From NCBI RefSeq assembly GCF_047468865.1, contig NZ_JBLGTV010000001.1:248001-312000 (forward strand): a DNA stretch of 64,000 nt, written 5' to 3'. The notes below the pieces were generated by a model. It searched no databases, was not told the origin of the DNA, and saw only the letters and a list, made by a program, of their open reading frames with translations. This DNA comes from Castellaniella hirudinis_A (GTDB taxonomy: Bacteria > Pseudomonadota > Gammaproteobacteria > Burkholderiales > Burkholderiaceae_B). Below, one piece after another: positions 1 through 7,003 of the stretch (its first letter is position 1; every line of letters begins with the position of its first letter). The translations under genes were made by a program, and so were the position numbers.

Positions 1-1527
1 CTGTGGACCGATGCGGGCGCGGGCGAACCCCTGCGCGTGGTCGAACAGGTGTCGGATCAGCTCGAAGCCCAGTGGCTGGTGGATGAAATCCGCGCCTTGC
101 TGCGCGAAGGCCGGGCCGCGCATCAGGTGGCCATTCTGTATCGCAGCAATGCCCAGTCCCGGCCCATCGAGCATGCCTTGTTTTCCGCCCGCGTGCCGTA
201 CCGGGTGTATGGCGGGCAGCGCTTTTTCGAGCGCCAGGAAATCAAGCATGTGCTGGCGTACCTGCGCCTGATCGACAACCCGCACGACGATACGTCCTGG
301 ATGCGGGTGGTGAATTTTCCCACCCGGGGGATCGGTGCGCGCACGCTGGAACACCTCGCCGATGCGGCGCGCCAATACGGCACCAGCCTGGCCGGGGCCG
401 TGGCCTATGTGCCCGGCAAGGCGGGTAGCAGCCTGGCCCGCTTTGCGGCGCTGATCCGCGACATGGCCGCGTCGGCGCAATCCCTGGATTTGCCGGAACT
501 CATCGGCCAGGTGGTTCATCAAAGCGGCCTGGAAGCCCATTACCAGGCCGACCGCGAAGGCCAGGAACGCCTGGAAAACCTGCAGGAACTGGTCAATGCG
601 GCCACGGCCTTCGTGGCCGAGGAAGGCCTGCAGGGCCTGGTGGCGGGGCGCATCCCCGAATTCTCCGCGGGCGGCACCCGGCCCGACATGGCCGATCCAG
701 CGGCGGATGTGGCGGGGGCGACAGATGCGGCGCGGGCGGCGGCGCCGATGACGCGTGTTCGCGCGGCGACGGCGGAAAATTCGGGCGCGGCAGCGCAGGA
801 GGTGGATGCGTTTTCGGATGTGTTTTCGGATGCGGACGAAGGGACGGGGATGATCCCGCCCGCCGTGATGTCGCCCCTGGGGGCGTTTCTCACCCATGCG
901 TCACTGGAAGCCGGGGACAATCAGGCCCAGGCGGGCGAAGACGCCGTGCAGCTGATGACGGTGCATGCCGCCAAGGGCCTGGAATTCGATGCGGTGTTCA
1001 TCACCGGGCTCGAAGAAGGCCTGTTTCCGCACGAAAACAGCCTGCTGGACGCCGGCGGCCTGGAAGAAGAACGCCGCCTGATGTACGTGGCGATCACGCG
1101 GGCGCGTGAACGCCTGACGCTGACCCTGGCGCAAAGCCGCATGCTGCACGGCCAGACCCGCTACGCCCTGCGTTCGCGTTTTTTGGATGAAATCCCCGAA
1201 GAACATCTGAAATGGATCACGCCGCGCCAGCGGGCGGCGGCCGTGCCCGAGGCCCAGACGGCCTGGCGCGGGGCCTTCCGGCGCGGCGCGGGGCAGGACG
1301 CGGGCGGCAGCCGGTTCGCCCCGCGTGCGGTGCGCACTCGCGCGGCCGATGTCACGGTGGGGGATCAGTGCTTTCGCATGGGGGCCAGCGTGCGCCATGG
1401 CCGCTTCGGCGAAGGCACCATCGTGGCCCTCAGCGGCAGCGGCGCCGAAGCCCAGGCCCGGATCGAATTCAGGGACGCGGGCACCAAGACCCTGGCCCTG
1501 GGGGTGGCCAAGCTGGAAATCCTTTAG
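1..1527 (+). CDS. uvrD: ATP-dependent DNA helicase UvrD (3' part)
   Basis: C-terminal 508 codons of a superfamily 1A helicase; the frame is open from base 1, so the N-terminal Walker A part lies outside the window. It unwinds DNA 3'-5' in nucleotide excision and mismatch repair. Visible: the 2B region, the motif V/VI stretch (LMTVHAAKGLEFDAVFITGL, then EEERRLMYVAITRARERL) and the C-terminal Tudor-like tail (ASVRHGRFGEGTIVAL) that binds RNA polymerase in UvrD/PcrA. An Ala/Asp-rich, poorly conserved segment of about 70 residues (bases about 660-870) interrupts the 2B region and is longer than I expect for UvrD. UvrD is preferred over Rep because of the tail. No gene follows in close coupling. 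Confidence 0.93.
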   Translation: MWTDAGAGEPLRVVEQVSDQLEAQWLVDEIRALLREGRAAHQVAILYRSNAQSRPIEHALFSARVPYRVYGGQRFFERQEIKHVLAYLRLIDNPHDDTSWMRVVNFPTRGIGARTLEHLADAARQYGTSLAGAVAYVPGKAGSSLARFAALIRDMAASAQSLDLPELIGQVVHQSGLEAHYQADREGQERLENLQELVNAATAFVAEEGLQGLVAGRIPEFSAGGTRPDMADPAADVAGATDAARAAAPMTRVRAATAENSGAAAQEVDAFSDVFSDADEGTGMIPPAVMSPLGAFLTHASLEAGDNQAQAGEDAVQLMTVHAAKGLEFDAVFITGLEEGLFPHENSLLDAGGLEEERRLMYVAITRARERLTLTLAQSRMLHGQTRYALRSRFLDEIPEEHLKWITPRQRAAAVPEAQTAWRGAFRRGAGQDAGGSRFAPRAVRTRAADVTVGDQCFRMGASVRHGRFGEGTIVALSGSGAEAQARIEFRDAGTKTLALGVAKLEIL

Positions 1528-1544
1528 ACCGCGTTGATGTGTGA

Positions 1545-1571
1545 GTACCGATCAATCAGGATTATCACTAG
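1545..1571 (+). pseudogene. Remnant 3' end of a higB-type toxin gene
   Basis: Directly before higA the frame reads V-P-I-N-Q-D-Y-H-stop. HigB/RelE-type host-inhibition toxins of the Proteus HigB group end in a very similar Asn-x-(x)-Asp-Tyr-His-stop, and in higBA operons the antitoxin starts about 10 bases later, as here (stop 1569-1571, higA ATG 1581). Upstream the frame is closed by TGA at 1542-1544 and then runs into uvrD, so the toxin body is gone. Only eight codons remain, so this is a suggestion from position plus a tail motif. Confidence 0.4.
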
Positions 1572-1580
1572 GAGCACACA

Positions 1581-1865
1581 ATGCGTATGCACAATCCCCC
1601 GCACCCGGGGAAAGCAGTACGAGCGTTTATTGGCGAAATGACCATCACCGAAGCAGCTGCGCGGCTTGGTGTAACACGCGCATCCTTGTCGCGGATCATC
1701 AACGGAACCAATGGGATTTCCGCTGATATGGCGCTGCGCTTATCTGCCGCGTTGGGCACTAGCGCAGAGATGTGGCTCACCATGCAAGCCAAGTATGACC
1801 TCTGGCAGGCCGAGGACAAGCCACGGCCGGATATTCTGCCGTTCCGCACAATGGCCCACGCTTGA
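1581..1865 (+). CDS. higA: HigA-family antitoxin (orphan)
   Basis: 94-residue XRE-type helix-turn-helix protein of the HigA/VapI addiction-module antidote family. Typical N-terminus (NPPHPGK), a Cro/C1 helix-turn-helix at about residues 21-50 (EAAARLGVTRASLSRIINGT) and the family signature SAEMWLTMQAKYDLW at about 66-80. GGAG at 1570-1573 sits 7 bases before the ATG and overlaps the stop of the higB remnant. In intact modules HigA neutralises the ribosome-dependent mRNase HigB and represses the operon; no toxin gene survives here, so it may act only as a DNA-binding repressor. Confidence 0.88.
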   Translation: MRMHNPPHPGKAVRAFIGEMTITEAAARLGVTRASLSRIINGTNGISADMALRLSAALGTSAEMWLTMQAKYDLWQAEDKPRPDILPFRTMAHA

Positions 1866-1876
1866 TGGTTTTGGCC

Positions 1877-2056
1877 TCAGAAGCCGTGAAGCAGAAAATC
1901 AAAAATGGGGTTCAGTATTTTTGCGGGGGTGGGGGCTTTGTTTAAAGGAAGCAGCGGGATGACGACCCGTGTATTCAGGGGTTGTAAGATGTCTGCTTGG
2001 ACATCGAGCAGATAGCCTGAGTCGGACGGGTTCGGGTAGACGTCGTATCGGCCCAT
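1877..2056 (-). pseudogene. ccdB: ccdB toxin gene with internal in-frame deletion
   Basis: 59-residue remnant of a CcdB gyrase poison (family about 100-105 residues). The first 53 residues match the CcdB N-terminus (GYLLDVQADILQPLNTRVVI, then the LNPIF strand). The next residues, DFLLHGF-stop, look like the extreme C-terminus of CcdB homologues. About 42-45 codons between them are missing, while frame and stop are kept. The ATG overlaps the ccdA stop by one base (TAATG). The deletion removes the core and most of the C-terminal helix needed to contact GyrA, so toxicity should be lost. The junction is A/T-rich (ATTTTTGATTTT), which would suit a microhomology deletion. Confidence 0.75.
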
Positions 2057-2235
2057 TAAAATGCCTGGTACTTTGCCAGGGGCAGGCCGTGTGCCTGGAT
2101 GAACGCGTTGGCGCTTTTGAGGGCTGCCTGGTTTTCGTCCAGCCAACGCTGGCTGCGCGCTTGTTGGATGGCTTGGGAAACGCCTGCTTGGGCGGCCTGT
2201 GGAATATCAATGTGCAGCGGGGCGATGGTTGTCAT
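2056..2235 (-). CDS. ccdA: CcdA-like antitoxin
   Basis: 59-residue protein, too short for many gene callers. It has a basic/amphipathic N-terminal half and a C-terminal tail RWLDENQAALKSANAFIQAH followed by LPLAKYQAF-stop, matching the toxin-binding tail of CcdA (RW.. EN ... YN ..., then a hydrophobic -F end). A purine-rich AGAGAA precedes the ATG by 7 bases. It is the first gene of a ccdAB pair with TAATG overlap. In intact systems CcdA binds CcdB and the operator; its partner here is internally deleted, so the gene may persist as a passive remnant or as an anti-addiction antitoxin. Confidence 0.75.
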   Translation of the reverse strand: MTTIAPLHIDIPQAAQAGVSQAIQQARSQRWLDENQAALKSANAFIQAHGLPLAKYQAF

Positions 2236-2285
2236 GTCGTTTCTCTGGCTGGCTGAGGCACATCACATACACAGCATTCAGCATA

Positions 2286-2312
2286 AACCATGCGTGTGCA
2301 AATTGCATGGTT
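2286..2312. repeat. 8-bp inverted repeat upstream of ccdAB
   Basis: AACCATGC and GCATGGTT separated by 11 bases, 51 bases before the ccdA start and 38 bases after the ABC permease stop. Its position fits a CcdA operator; it could also be a weak terminator of the incoming ABC operon, but it has no T tract. Confidence 0.35.
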
Positions 2313-2349
2313 CGATGCTGTTATGCAGCGGTCTGATCTGCTGCGTTCC

Positions 2350-3123
2350 CTATTGCCGCCCCCAGCGCCGATGCAGGCGCTGGGCGGTGGTGTCCAGGGC
2401 AAAGCCCAGGGCGCCGATCAAGACGATGACCGCCATCAGTTCGGAATACGCCAGCCGGTCGCGCGTGTCCAGGATGAAATAGCCCAGGCCCGAACTGACC
2501 CCCAGCATTTCGCAGGGCACCAGGATGATCCAGACGATCCCGATGGCCAGGCGCAGGCCCGTCAGCATATGGCCCAGGGCCCCGGGGATGACGATTTTCC
2601 AGAGGATTTCCGCGCGGGTGGCGCTCAGGCTGCGGGCCAGCAGCAGCCAGCGCGGGTCCAGCTGGCGCACCCCGGCGCTGGTGTTCAGGATGATCGGCCA
2701 GACGGCGGCAAAGCTTAAAAGAAAATAAATCGGCGCATCGCCCACTCCGAACAGCATCACGGCAATCGGCATCCAGGACAGCGGCGAGACCATGCGCAGA
2801 AACTGAAACGCCCCGCTGGTGGCGGATTCCAGCGGCCGCGACAGGCCGATGGCCAGGCCCAGCGGGACGCCGAACACCAGCGCCCAGAACAGGCCCACCG
2901 CCACCCGCTGCAGGCTGACCAGGGTGTGGCTGGTCAATTGGTTGTCGGCGATCAGGTGCGCCAGGCTGGGCAGGGCCTGGCCCGGGGCGAACAGCCGGGC
3001 CATGGCCAGATCCTGCCCCAGCAGGCCGATGCCGGCGGCCCACAGCAGCAGCAGGACGGCCAGCCCGCCCGTGCTGAGAATCAGGCGGCGGCGCGAAGAC
3101 AAGGGGGCGGAGCGGGTGCGCAT
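2350..3123 (-). CDS. ABC transporter permease, NitT/TauT (SsuC/TauC) family
   Basis: 257-residue inner-membrane permease. It has about six hydrophobic segments, the first at about residues 14-33 (LILSTGGLAVLLLLWAAGI), and the BPD_transp_1 EAA-like loop at about 165-185 (ATRAEILWKIVIPGALGHML), which docks to the ATPase. The family imports nitrate, sulfonates, taurine or similar small anions. It is the last gene of a five-gene minus-strand operon, two bases after the binding-protein gene. The substrate cannot be read from the sequence. Confidence 0.88.
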   Translation of the reverse strand: MRTRSAPLSSRRRLILSTGGLAVLLLLWAAGIGLLGQDLAMARLFAPGQALPSLAHLIADNQLTSHTLVSLQRVAVGLFWALVFGVPLGLAIGLSRPLESATSGAFQFLRMVSPLSWMPIAVMLFGVGDAPIYFLLSFAAVWPIILNTSAGVRQLDPRWLLLARSLSATRAEILWKIVIPGALGHMLTGLRLAIGIVWIILVPCEMLGVSSGLGYFILDTRDRLAYSELMAVIVLIGALGFALDTTAQRLHRRWGRQ

Positions 3124-3125
3124 GG

Positions 3126-4352
3126 CTAGTTGACCTCGAAGGTTTCCGACCGGGTGTAGCCGCCCTCGATGCCGAAGGCCGCCAGGCCGCCCTGGGCCTC
3201 GATGGCCTGGCGCACGTAGCGGTCATCGACCAGGTCGTGGGCGACGAATGCCGGATCCAGATCCTGCAGAAAAGCGTTTTCGCCCATTACATAGGTGGAT
3301 TTCAGCAGTTCGACCAGTTTTTCGGTATAGCTGGGATAGGGATAGGGGCGGAAGTCAATGCGCTGTTCGGCCCAGTCCGGGTGCAGGATCGCCCCGCTTT
3401 GGGCGTATTCGGCATCGCGTTCGGCCGAAGGCAGCAGCACCCGCGCCAGGGTGGCGGTGTCGTGCGGGGTATAGGCGGCCTTGTGGTTGCGCGCCAGGAT
3501 GTCCACGGTGTCGGCGCGGTGGTCGCGCACCCAGGCCTGGGCCTGGACGATGCCGTTGACCACTTTTTGCGACCATTCGGGGCGTTCCTGCAGATCGCGT
3601 TCGTGCATGGTGACCACGCAGCAGGCGTGGTTGCGCCAGACGTCGCCCGTGAAGCGCCAGACCTTGCCCACGCCCAGTTCTTCGGCCTTGGCGTTGAAGG
3701 GTTCGGCCACGATGTAGCCCGCGATGCGCTTGCTGCCCAGGGCGGGCAGCATGTCGCCGGGGGACATGACCACCAGCTTGACCTGCTGCTGGGTGGGCTC
3801 GCCGTCGCTGATGAATTCCAGCCCGGATTCGCGCAGCAGGGCCTGCAGGACGATGTTGTGCACCGAATACCAGAAGGGGATAGCCACCGTGGTGCCGCCC
3901 AGGTCGGCGGCGCGGTTGATTTCCGGCAGCACCGTCAGGCAGGAGCCCTCGGTGTGGTTCCAGGCCACGACCTTGGCGGGCGATTGGCTGCCGTAGCGCG
4001 ACCAGATCGTCATGGGCATCAGCAGGTGCACCACGTTGACCTGGCCGCTCAAGAAGGCTTCGACGATCTGCGCCCAGCTGCGAAACCGCCGGGGGGCTTC
4101 CACCTGCAGGCCCTGTTGCTCGAACAGGCCGTTGTGGTGCGCCACCAGCAAGGGGGTGGCGTCGGTGATGGGCAGGTAGCCGATGCGCACGGGGGCGTCG
4201 GGCTGGGCGGCGTGGGCCTGGCGGCCCGCCTGCAGCAGGGGCAGCGCCCCCGCGGCGGAGAACAGGGCCGACAGTTTGAGGAATTCGCGGCGGCGGGCCC
4301 GGGTGCTGTCGGGGGTGCCGCAGCACGGATCCAGGGGTTTGTATCGTGTCAT
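3126..4352 (-). CDS. ABC transporter substrate-binding protein, NMT1/NrtA-SsuA type
   Basis: 408-residue periplasmic binding protein. The N-terminus carries a twin-arginine signal (RRREFLKLS, then a hydrophobic stretch ending AGRQAHA), so export by Tat is likely. The mature part begins RIGYLPITDATPLLVAHHNG, the standard opening of NitT/TauT-family (nitrate, bicarbonate, sulfonate) receptors, followed by the two-lobe NMT1 fold. It overlaps the ATPase stop by four bases (ATGA coupling). The neighbouring flavoenzyme and AhpD-like gene suggest an organic substrate that is oxidised after uptake, perhaps an organosulfur compound; that is inference. Confidence 0.87.
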   Translation of the reverse strand: MTRYKPLDPCCGTPDSTRARRREFLKLSALFSAAGALPLLQAGRQAHAAQPDAPVRIGYLPITDATPLLVAHHNGLFEQQGLQVEAPRRFRSWAQIVEAFLSGQVNVVHLLMPMTIWSRYGSQSPAKVVAWNHTEGSCLTVLPEINRAADLGGTTVAIPFWYSVHNIVLQALLRESGLEFISDGEPTQQQVKLVVMSPGDMLPALGSKRIAGYIVAEPFNAKAEELGVGKVWRFTGDVWRNHACCVVTMHERDLQERPEWSQKVVNGIVQAQAWVRDHRADTVDILARNHKAAYTPHDTATLARVLLPSAERDAEYAQSGAILHPDWAEQRIDFRPYPYPSYTEKLVELLKSTYVMGENAFLQDLDPAFVAHDLVDDRYVRQAIEAQGGLAAFGIEGGYTRSETFEVN

Positions 4353-5170
4353 TGAGGTCTCGGTAGTCTGGCGCTGCGCAGCGCCTGCAGGATCTGCACG
4401 CGCAGCGCGGTCAGTTCAGGGGCGGTTTCGTCCCGGGGGTGGGCCTGGTCGATGGCCCATTGGCCGATCAGGCGGCCGGGCTGGCCGCCGATCAGCACGA
4501 TGCGGTCGGCCAGCAGCAGGGCTTCGTCGATGTCGTGGGTGACCAGCAGGGCGGCGGCCTGGTGGCGGGCCCGGATTTGCAGCAGCAGCGTCTGCATTTC
4601 GTGACGGGTCACTTCGTCCAGGGCGCTGAAGGGTTCGTCCAGCAGCAGGATTTCCGGTGCCCGGGCCAGGGTGCGGGCCAGCGAGGCGCGCTGCGCCATG
4701 CCGCCGGACAGTTCATCCGGGTAGCGCCGTCGGGCGGCTTGCAGGCCGACTTCGCCGATGGCTTGCTGCACGCGCTGCTGACGGGTCTGGGCGTCCAGCC
4801 GGGGCTGGTGCTTGAAATCCAGCCCGAAGGCCACGTTTTCTTCCAGGGTCAGCCAGGGCAGCAGGCTGGGATCCTGGAACACCATGCCCAGCGCGGGGGA
4901 TGGCCCGTCCAGCACCTGCCCGTGCAGGCGGATGTCGCCCGCCTGGGCGGATTGCAGGCCGGCCAGCACGCGCAGCAGGGATGATTTGCCCACGCCGCTG
5001 GGGCCCAGCAGGGCGATGATTTCCCCGGCCTGGAGATCCAGCGAAAAATCGGCCAGCACCGACACGCGGCCCGCCTGCCCCGCCGAATCGTAGCCGAGGG
5101 AAACCTGCCGCACGCTCAACACGCTGCCGTCGCGGGTGCCGGCCGGGGCCGGTATGGGGTGGGCCGCCAT
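4349..5170 (-). CDS. ABC transporter ATP-binding protein, SsuB/TauB type
   Basis: 273-residue ATPase that powers the importer. Walker A LLGPSGVGKSSLLR at about residue 55, Q-loop GMVFQDPSLLPW, signature LSGGMAQRASLARTLA, Walker B ILLLDEPFSALD and the switch His (LLVTHDIDEAL) are all intact. It starts three bases after the upstream flavoenzyme gene and ends overlapping the binding-protein start. The N-terminal 25 residues before the ABC core are Pro/Gly-rich and unremarkable. Confidence 0.92.
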   Translation of the reverse strand: MAAHPIPAPAGTRDGSVLSVRQVSLGYDSAGQAGRVSVLADFSLDLQAGEIIALLGPSGVGKSSLLRVLAGLQSAQAGDIRLHGQVLDGPSPALGMVFQDPSLLPWLTLEENVAFGLDFKHQPRLDAQTRQQRVQQAIGEVGLQAARRRYPDELSGGMAQRASLARTLARAPEILLLDEPFSALDEVTRHEMQTLLLQIRARHQAAALLVTHDIDEALLLADRIVLIGGQPGRLIGQWAIDQAHPRDETAPELTALRVQILQALRSARLPRPQ

Positions 5171-5173
5171 GCG

Positions 5174-6277
5174 TCAGGCCGCCTGGCGCTGTTCCAGCGC
5201 GTGGATTTCCTTGCGCAGGTGTTTCAGGGCCGGGGTGACGATGGCCACGAACAGGGCCTCGCGCAGGCGGCGCTGGGTGGGGCTGCTCATCAGGTAGCCG
5301 GCCGCGCCAGCGTGCAGCGCGGCCGATTGGGTGGCGCGCAGGCTGAGTTCGGATCCTTGGGCGCGGGCGCGCAGGATGCCCAGCAAGGGCGCGGATTCTT
5401 CCTGTTCGGCCAGGGCGGCGGTCTGCGCCAGCAGGGTATCCAGGTCGCCCCGCAGGGTGTCGGCCTGGTCGTCCAGGTAGCGGTTGACATGATCCAGGCG
5501 CTGGTTGGCTTTCTGGATGGTGTCGAGGCTGGCTTGCACCAGCCCGGCGCCAATGCCGATCTGCAGCAGCAGAAACCCGGCCTTGAAGCGCCGCACATAG
5601 GCGTCGAACTGCTCGGGGGTGGACAGCACGTCGGCGGCGGGGACAAAAACGTTTTTCAGGCGCACGCCGTAGGTCGCGCTGCCTTCCAGGCCGGAAAACG
5701 CCGGGCAGGCGCGCAGGGAATAACCCTCTGCCCCGGGGGGGATGGCGAACATCACATAGGTGCCGTCGTCCAGGGCGGCGGCCGCGATCAGGAGATGGCC
5801 GGCCCCGAGATTGGAGACCCAGGGCAGGGCGCCGCTGATGCGATAGCCCTGGCCGTCCCGATGCCCGCGCAAATTGATTTGCTCGATGCCCGCCAGATGC
5901 TTGACGACATTGGACATGCCCGTGCCCGCCAGCAACTGCCCCTGGGCGACTTGGGCCAGATAGCGTGCCCGCACTTCGGGGTTGGGACTGAGCTGCAGAT
6001 ACCAGGCGCAGGCCGCCTGGCACCAGGCCAGGAAGCCCGTGGTGCCGCAGGTTCGGGCGACGCGGGCGATGAGGTCGATCTGGGCCGGCAAGCCCAGGCC
6101 CAGGCCGCCGGATTCGGCGGGCAAGGCGGCGGCAAAGCCGCCCAGGGCGCCGAAGGCGCGCAGAAAATCGCCTGGGAAAGCCCCTTGGTCGATGGCTTCC
6201 ACCTGGGGGGCCAAGGCGTTGTGGATCAGCTGTTCGATGCCGCCGTCCACTTCGGCTGGCAGTGCATGGCTTGACAT
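5174..6277 (-). CDS. Acyl-CoA-dehydrogenase-family flavoenzyme (SfnC/DszC-like)
   Basis: 367-residue protein with the acyl-CoA dehydrogenase architecture: an N-terminal helical domain (about 1-95), a middle beta domain (GTGMSNVVKHLAGIEQINLR at about 115-135) and a C-terminal helical domain of the Acyl-CoA_dh_2 type. This subgroup includes flavin-dependent monooxygenases such as DszC and SfnC as well as true dehydrogenases. The start at the MSSHALP methionine is chosen over an upstream ATG that would overlap the AhpD-like gene. Encoded with a NitT/TauT transporter, it is a candidate for oxidising the imported compound. Reaction and substrate are not determined. Confidence 0.75.
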   Translation of the reverse strand: MSSHALPAEVDGGIEQLIHNALAPQVEAIDQGAFPGDFLRAFGALGGFAAALPAESGGLGLGLPAQIDLIARVARTCGTTGFLAWCQAACAWYLQLSPNPEVRARYLAQVAQGQLLAGTGMSNVVKHLAGIEQINLRGHRDGQGYRISGALPWVSNLGAGHLLIAAAALDDGTYVMFAIPPGAEGYSLRACPAFSGLEGSATYGVRLKNVFVPAADVLSTPEQFDAYVRRFKAGFLLLQIGIGAGLVQASLDTIQKANQRLDHVNRYLDDQADTLRGDLDTLLAQTAALAEQEESAPLLGILRARAQGSELSLRATQSAALHAGAAGYLMSSPTQRRLREALFVAIVTPALKHLRKEIHALEQRQAA

Positions 6278-6294
6278 GATGGTTCCCGCGGGGT

Positions 6295-6837
6295 TCAGGC
6301 GTAGGCCTGCAGTTCTGGGTTGATCGGGGTGCGGGCCAGGTTGTTGGCGTAATTGCACAGGGTGGCCAGGCTGACGCCCAGCACCACGTCCAGCGCGTGG
6401 GCATCGGTATAGCCGGCGGCGCGCAGGTCGGCCAGGGCGGCGTCGTCCACCTGGCCGCGCTGTTCCAGCACTTGCAGGGTGAACTTCGCCAGGGCGTTGT
6501 GTTTGGGGTCGTCCAGGGCCTGGGTGCCGCGCAGGGCGTCCACGAATGCCTGCGGCAGCTGCAGTTTCTTGGTGGCGATCTTGGTGTGGCCGGCCACGCA
6601 GAAGCCGCAGCCGTTGTAGGTGGCCGCCGTGATCTGGATGATTTCGCGTTCGGTGGGGGTCAGGCCGTTGCGCCCGTTGATGGCCCCCACCACCTGGTAG
6701 GTTTCCAGCGCGGTGGGAGAATTGGCCAGCACGCCCAGCAGGTTGGGCAGAAAGCCGCTGGCTTTTTCCGCGGCGCGCAGGCGTTCTTGCGCTTCGGCGG
6801 GGGCGGATTCGATGGATTGAATGGGAAGACGGCTCAT
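6295..6837 (-). CDS. AhpD-like / carboxymuconolactone-decarboxylase-family protein
   Basis: 180-residue all-helical protein of the uncharacterised peroxidase-related branch of the AhpD fold. The redox motif CGFCVAGHT (CxxC followed by His) at about residues 76-84 is complete, so thiol-dependent peroxidase or disulfide chemistry is possible. First gene of the five-gene minus-strand operon, 17 bases before the flavoenzyme, so it may detoxify hydroperoxide or flavin by-products. Its role is inferred from fold and neighbourhood only. Confidence 0.8.
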   Translation of the reverse strand: MSRLPIQSIESAPAEAQERLRAAEKASGFLPNLLGVLANSPTALETYQVVGAINGRNGLTPTEREIIQITAATYNGCGFCVAGHTKIATKKLQLPQAFVDALRGTQALDDPKHNALAKFTLQVLEQRGQVDDAALADLRAAGYTDAHALDVVLGVSLATLCNYANNLARTPINPELQAYA

Positions 6838-6870
6838 GACGGTTCAGAAGGACAAGGTTTAGACCTGATC

Positions 6871-6899
6871 ATTCTAAAGAGCCGAACCCTCATAGCGAA
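6871..6899 (-). promoter_or_regulatory. Putative promoter of the AhpD-flavoenzyme-ABC operon
   Basis: On the minus strand TTCGCT (6894-6899) and TAGAAT (6871-6876) are separated by 17 bases, 34 bases before the first start codon, with an A/T-rich stretch (6908-6940) just upstream that could act as an UP element or activator site. The -10 matches 5 of 6 positions, the -35 only about half. Confidence 0.4.
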
Positions 6900-7003
6900 C
6901 GACTATAAGAGAATTAAATTATTCAGATTTGGAATATAGAACCTGGAAGCGCGCCGGAAGGTGCCCGGCGGCGCGCCCGCCTGGAGAAGGCGCGCGCGGG
7001 CGA

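Noticed and set aside
2286..2344. Intrinsic terminator for the ABC operon
   Set aside because: Two small dyads exist but neither is GC-rich with a T tract on the operon's strand; left as a possible operator only.
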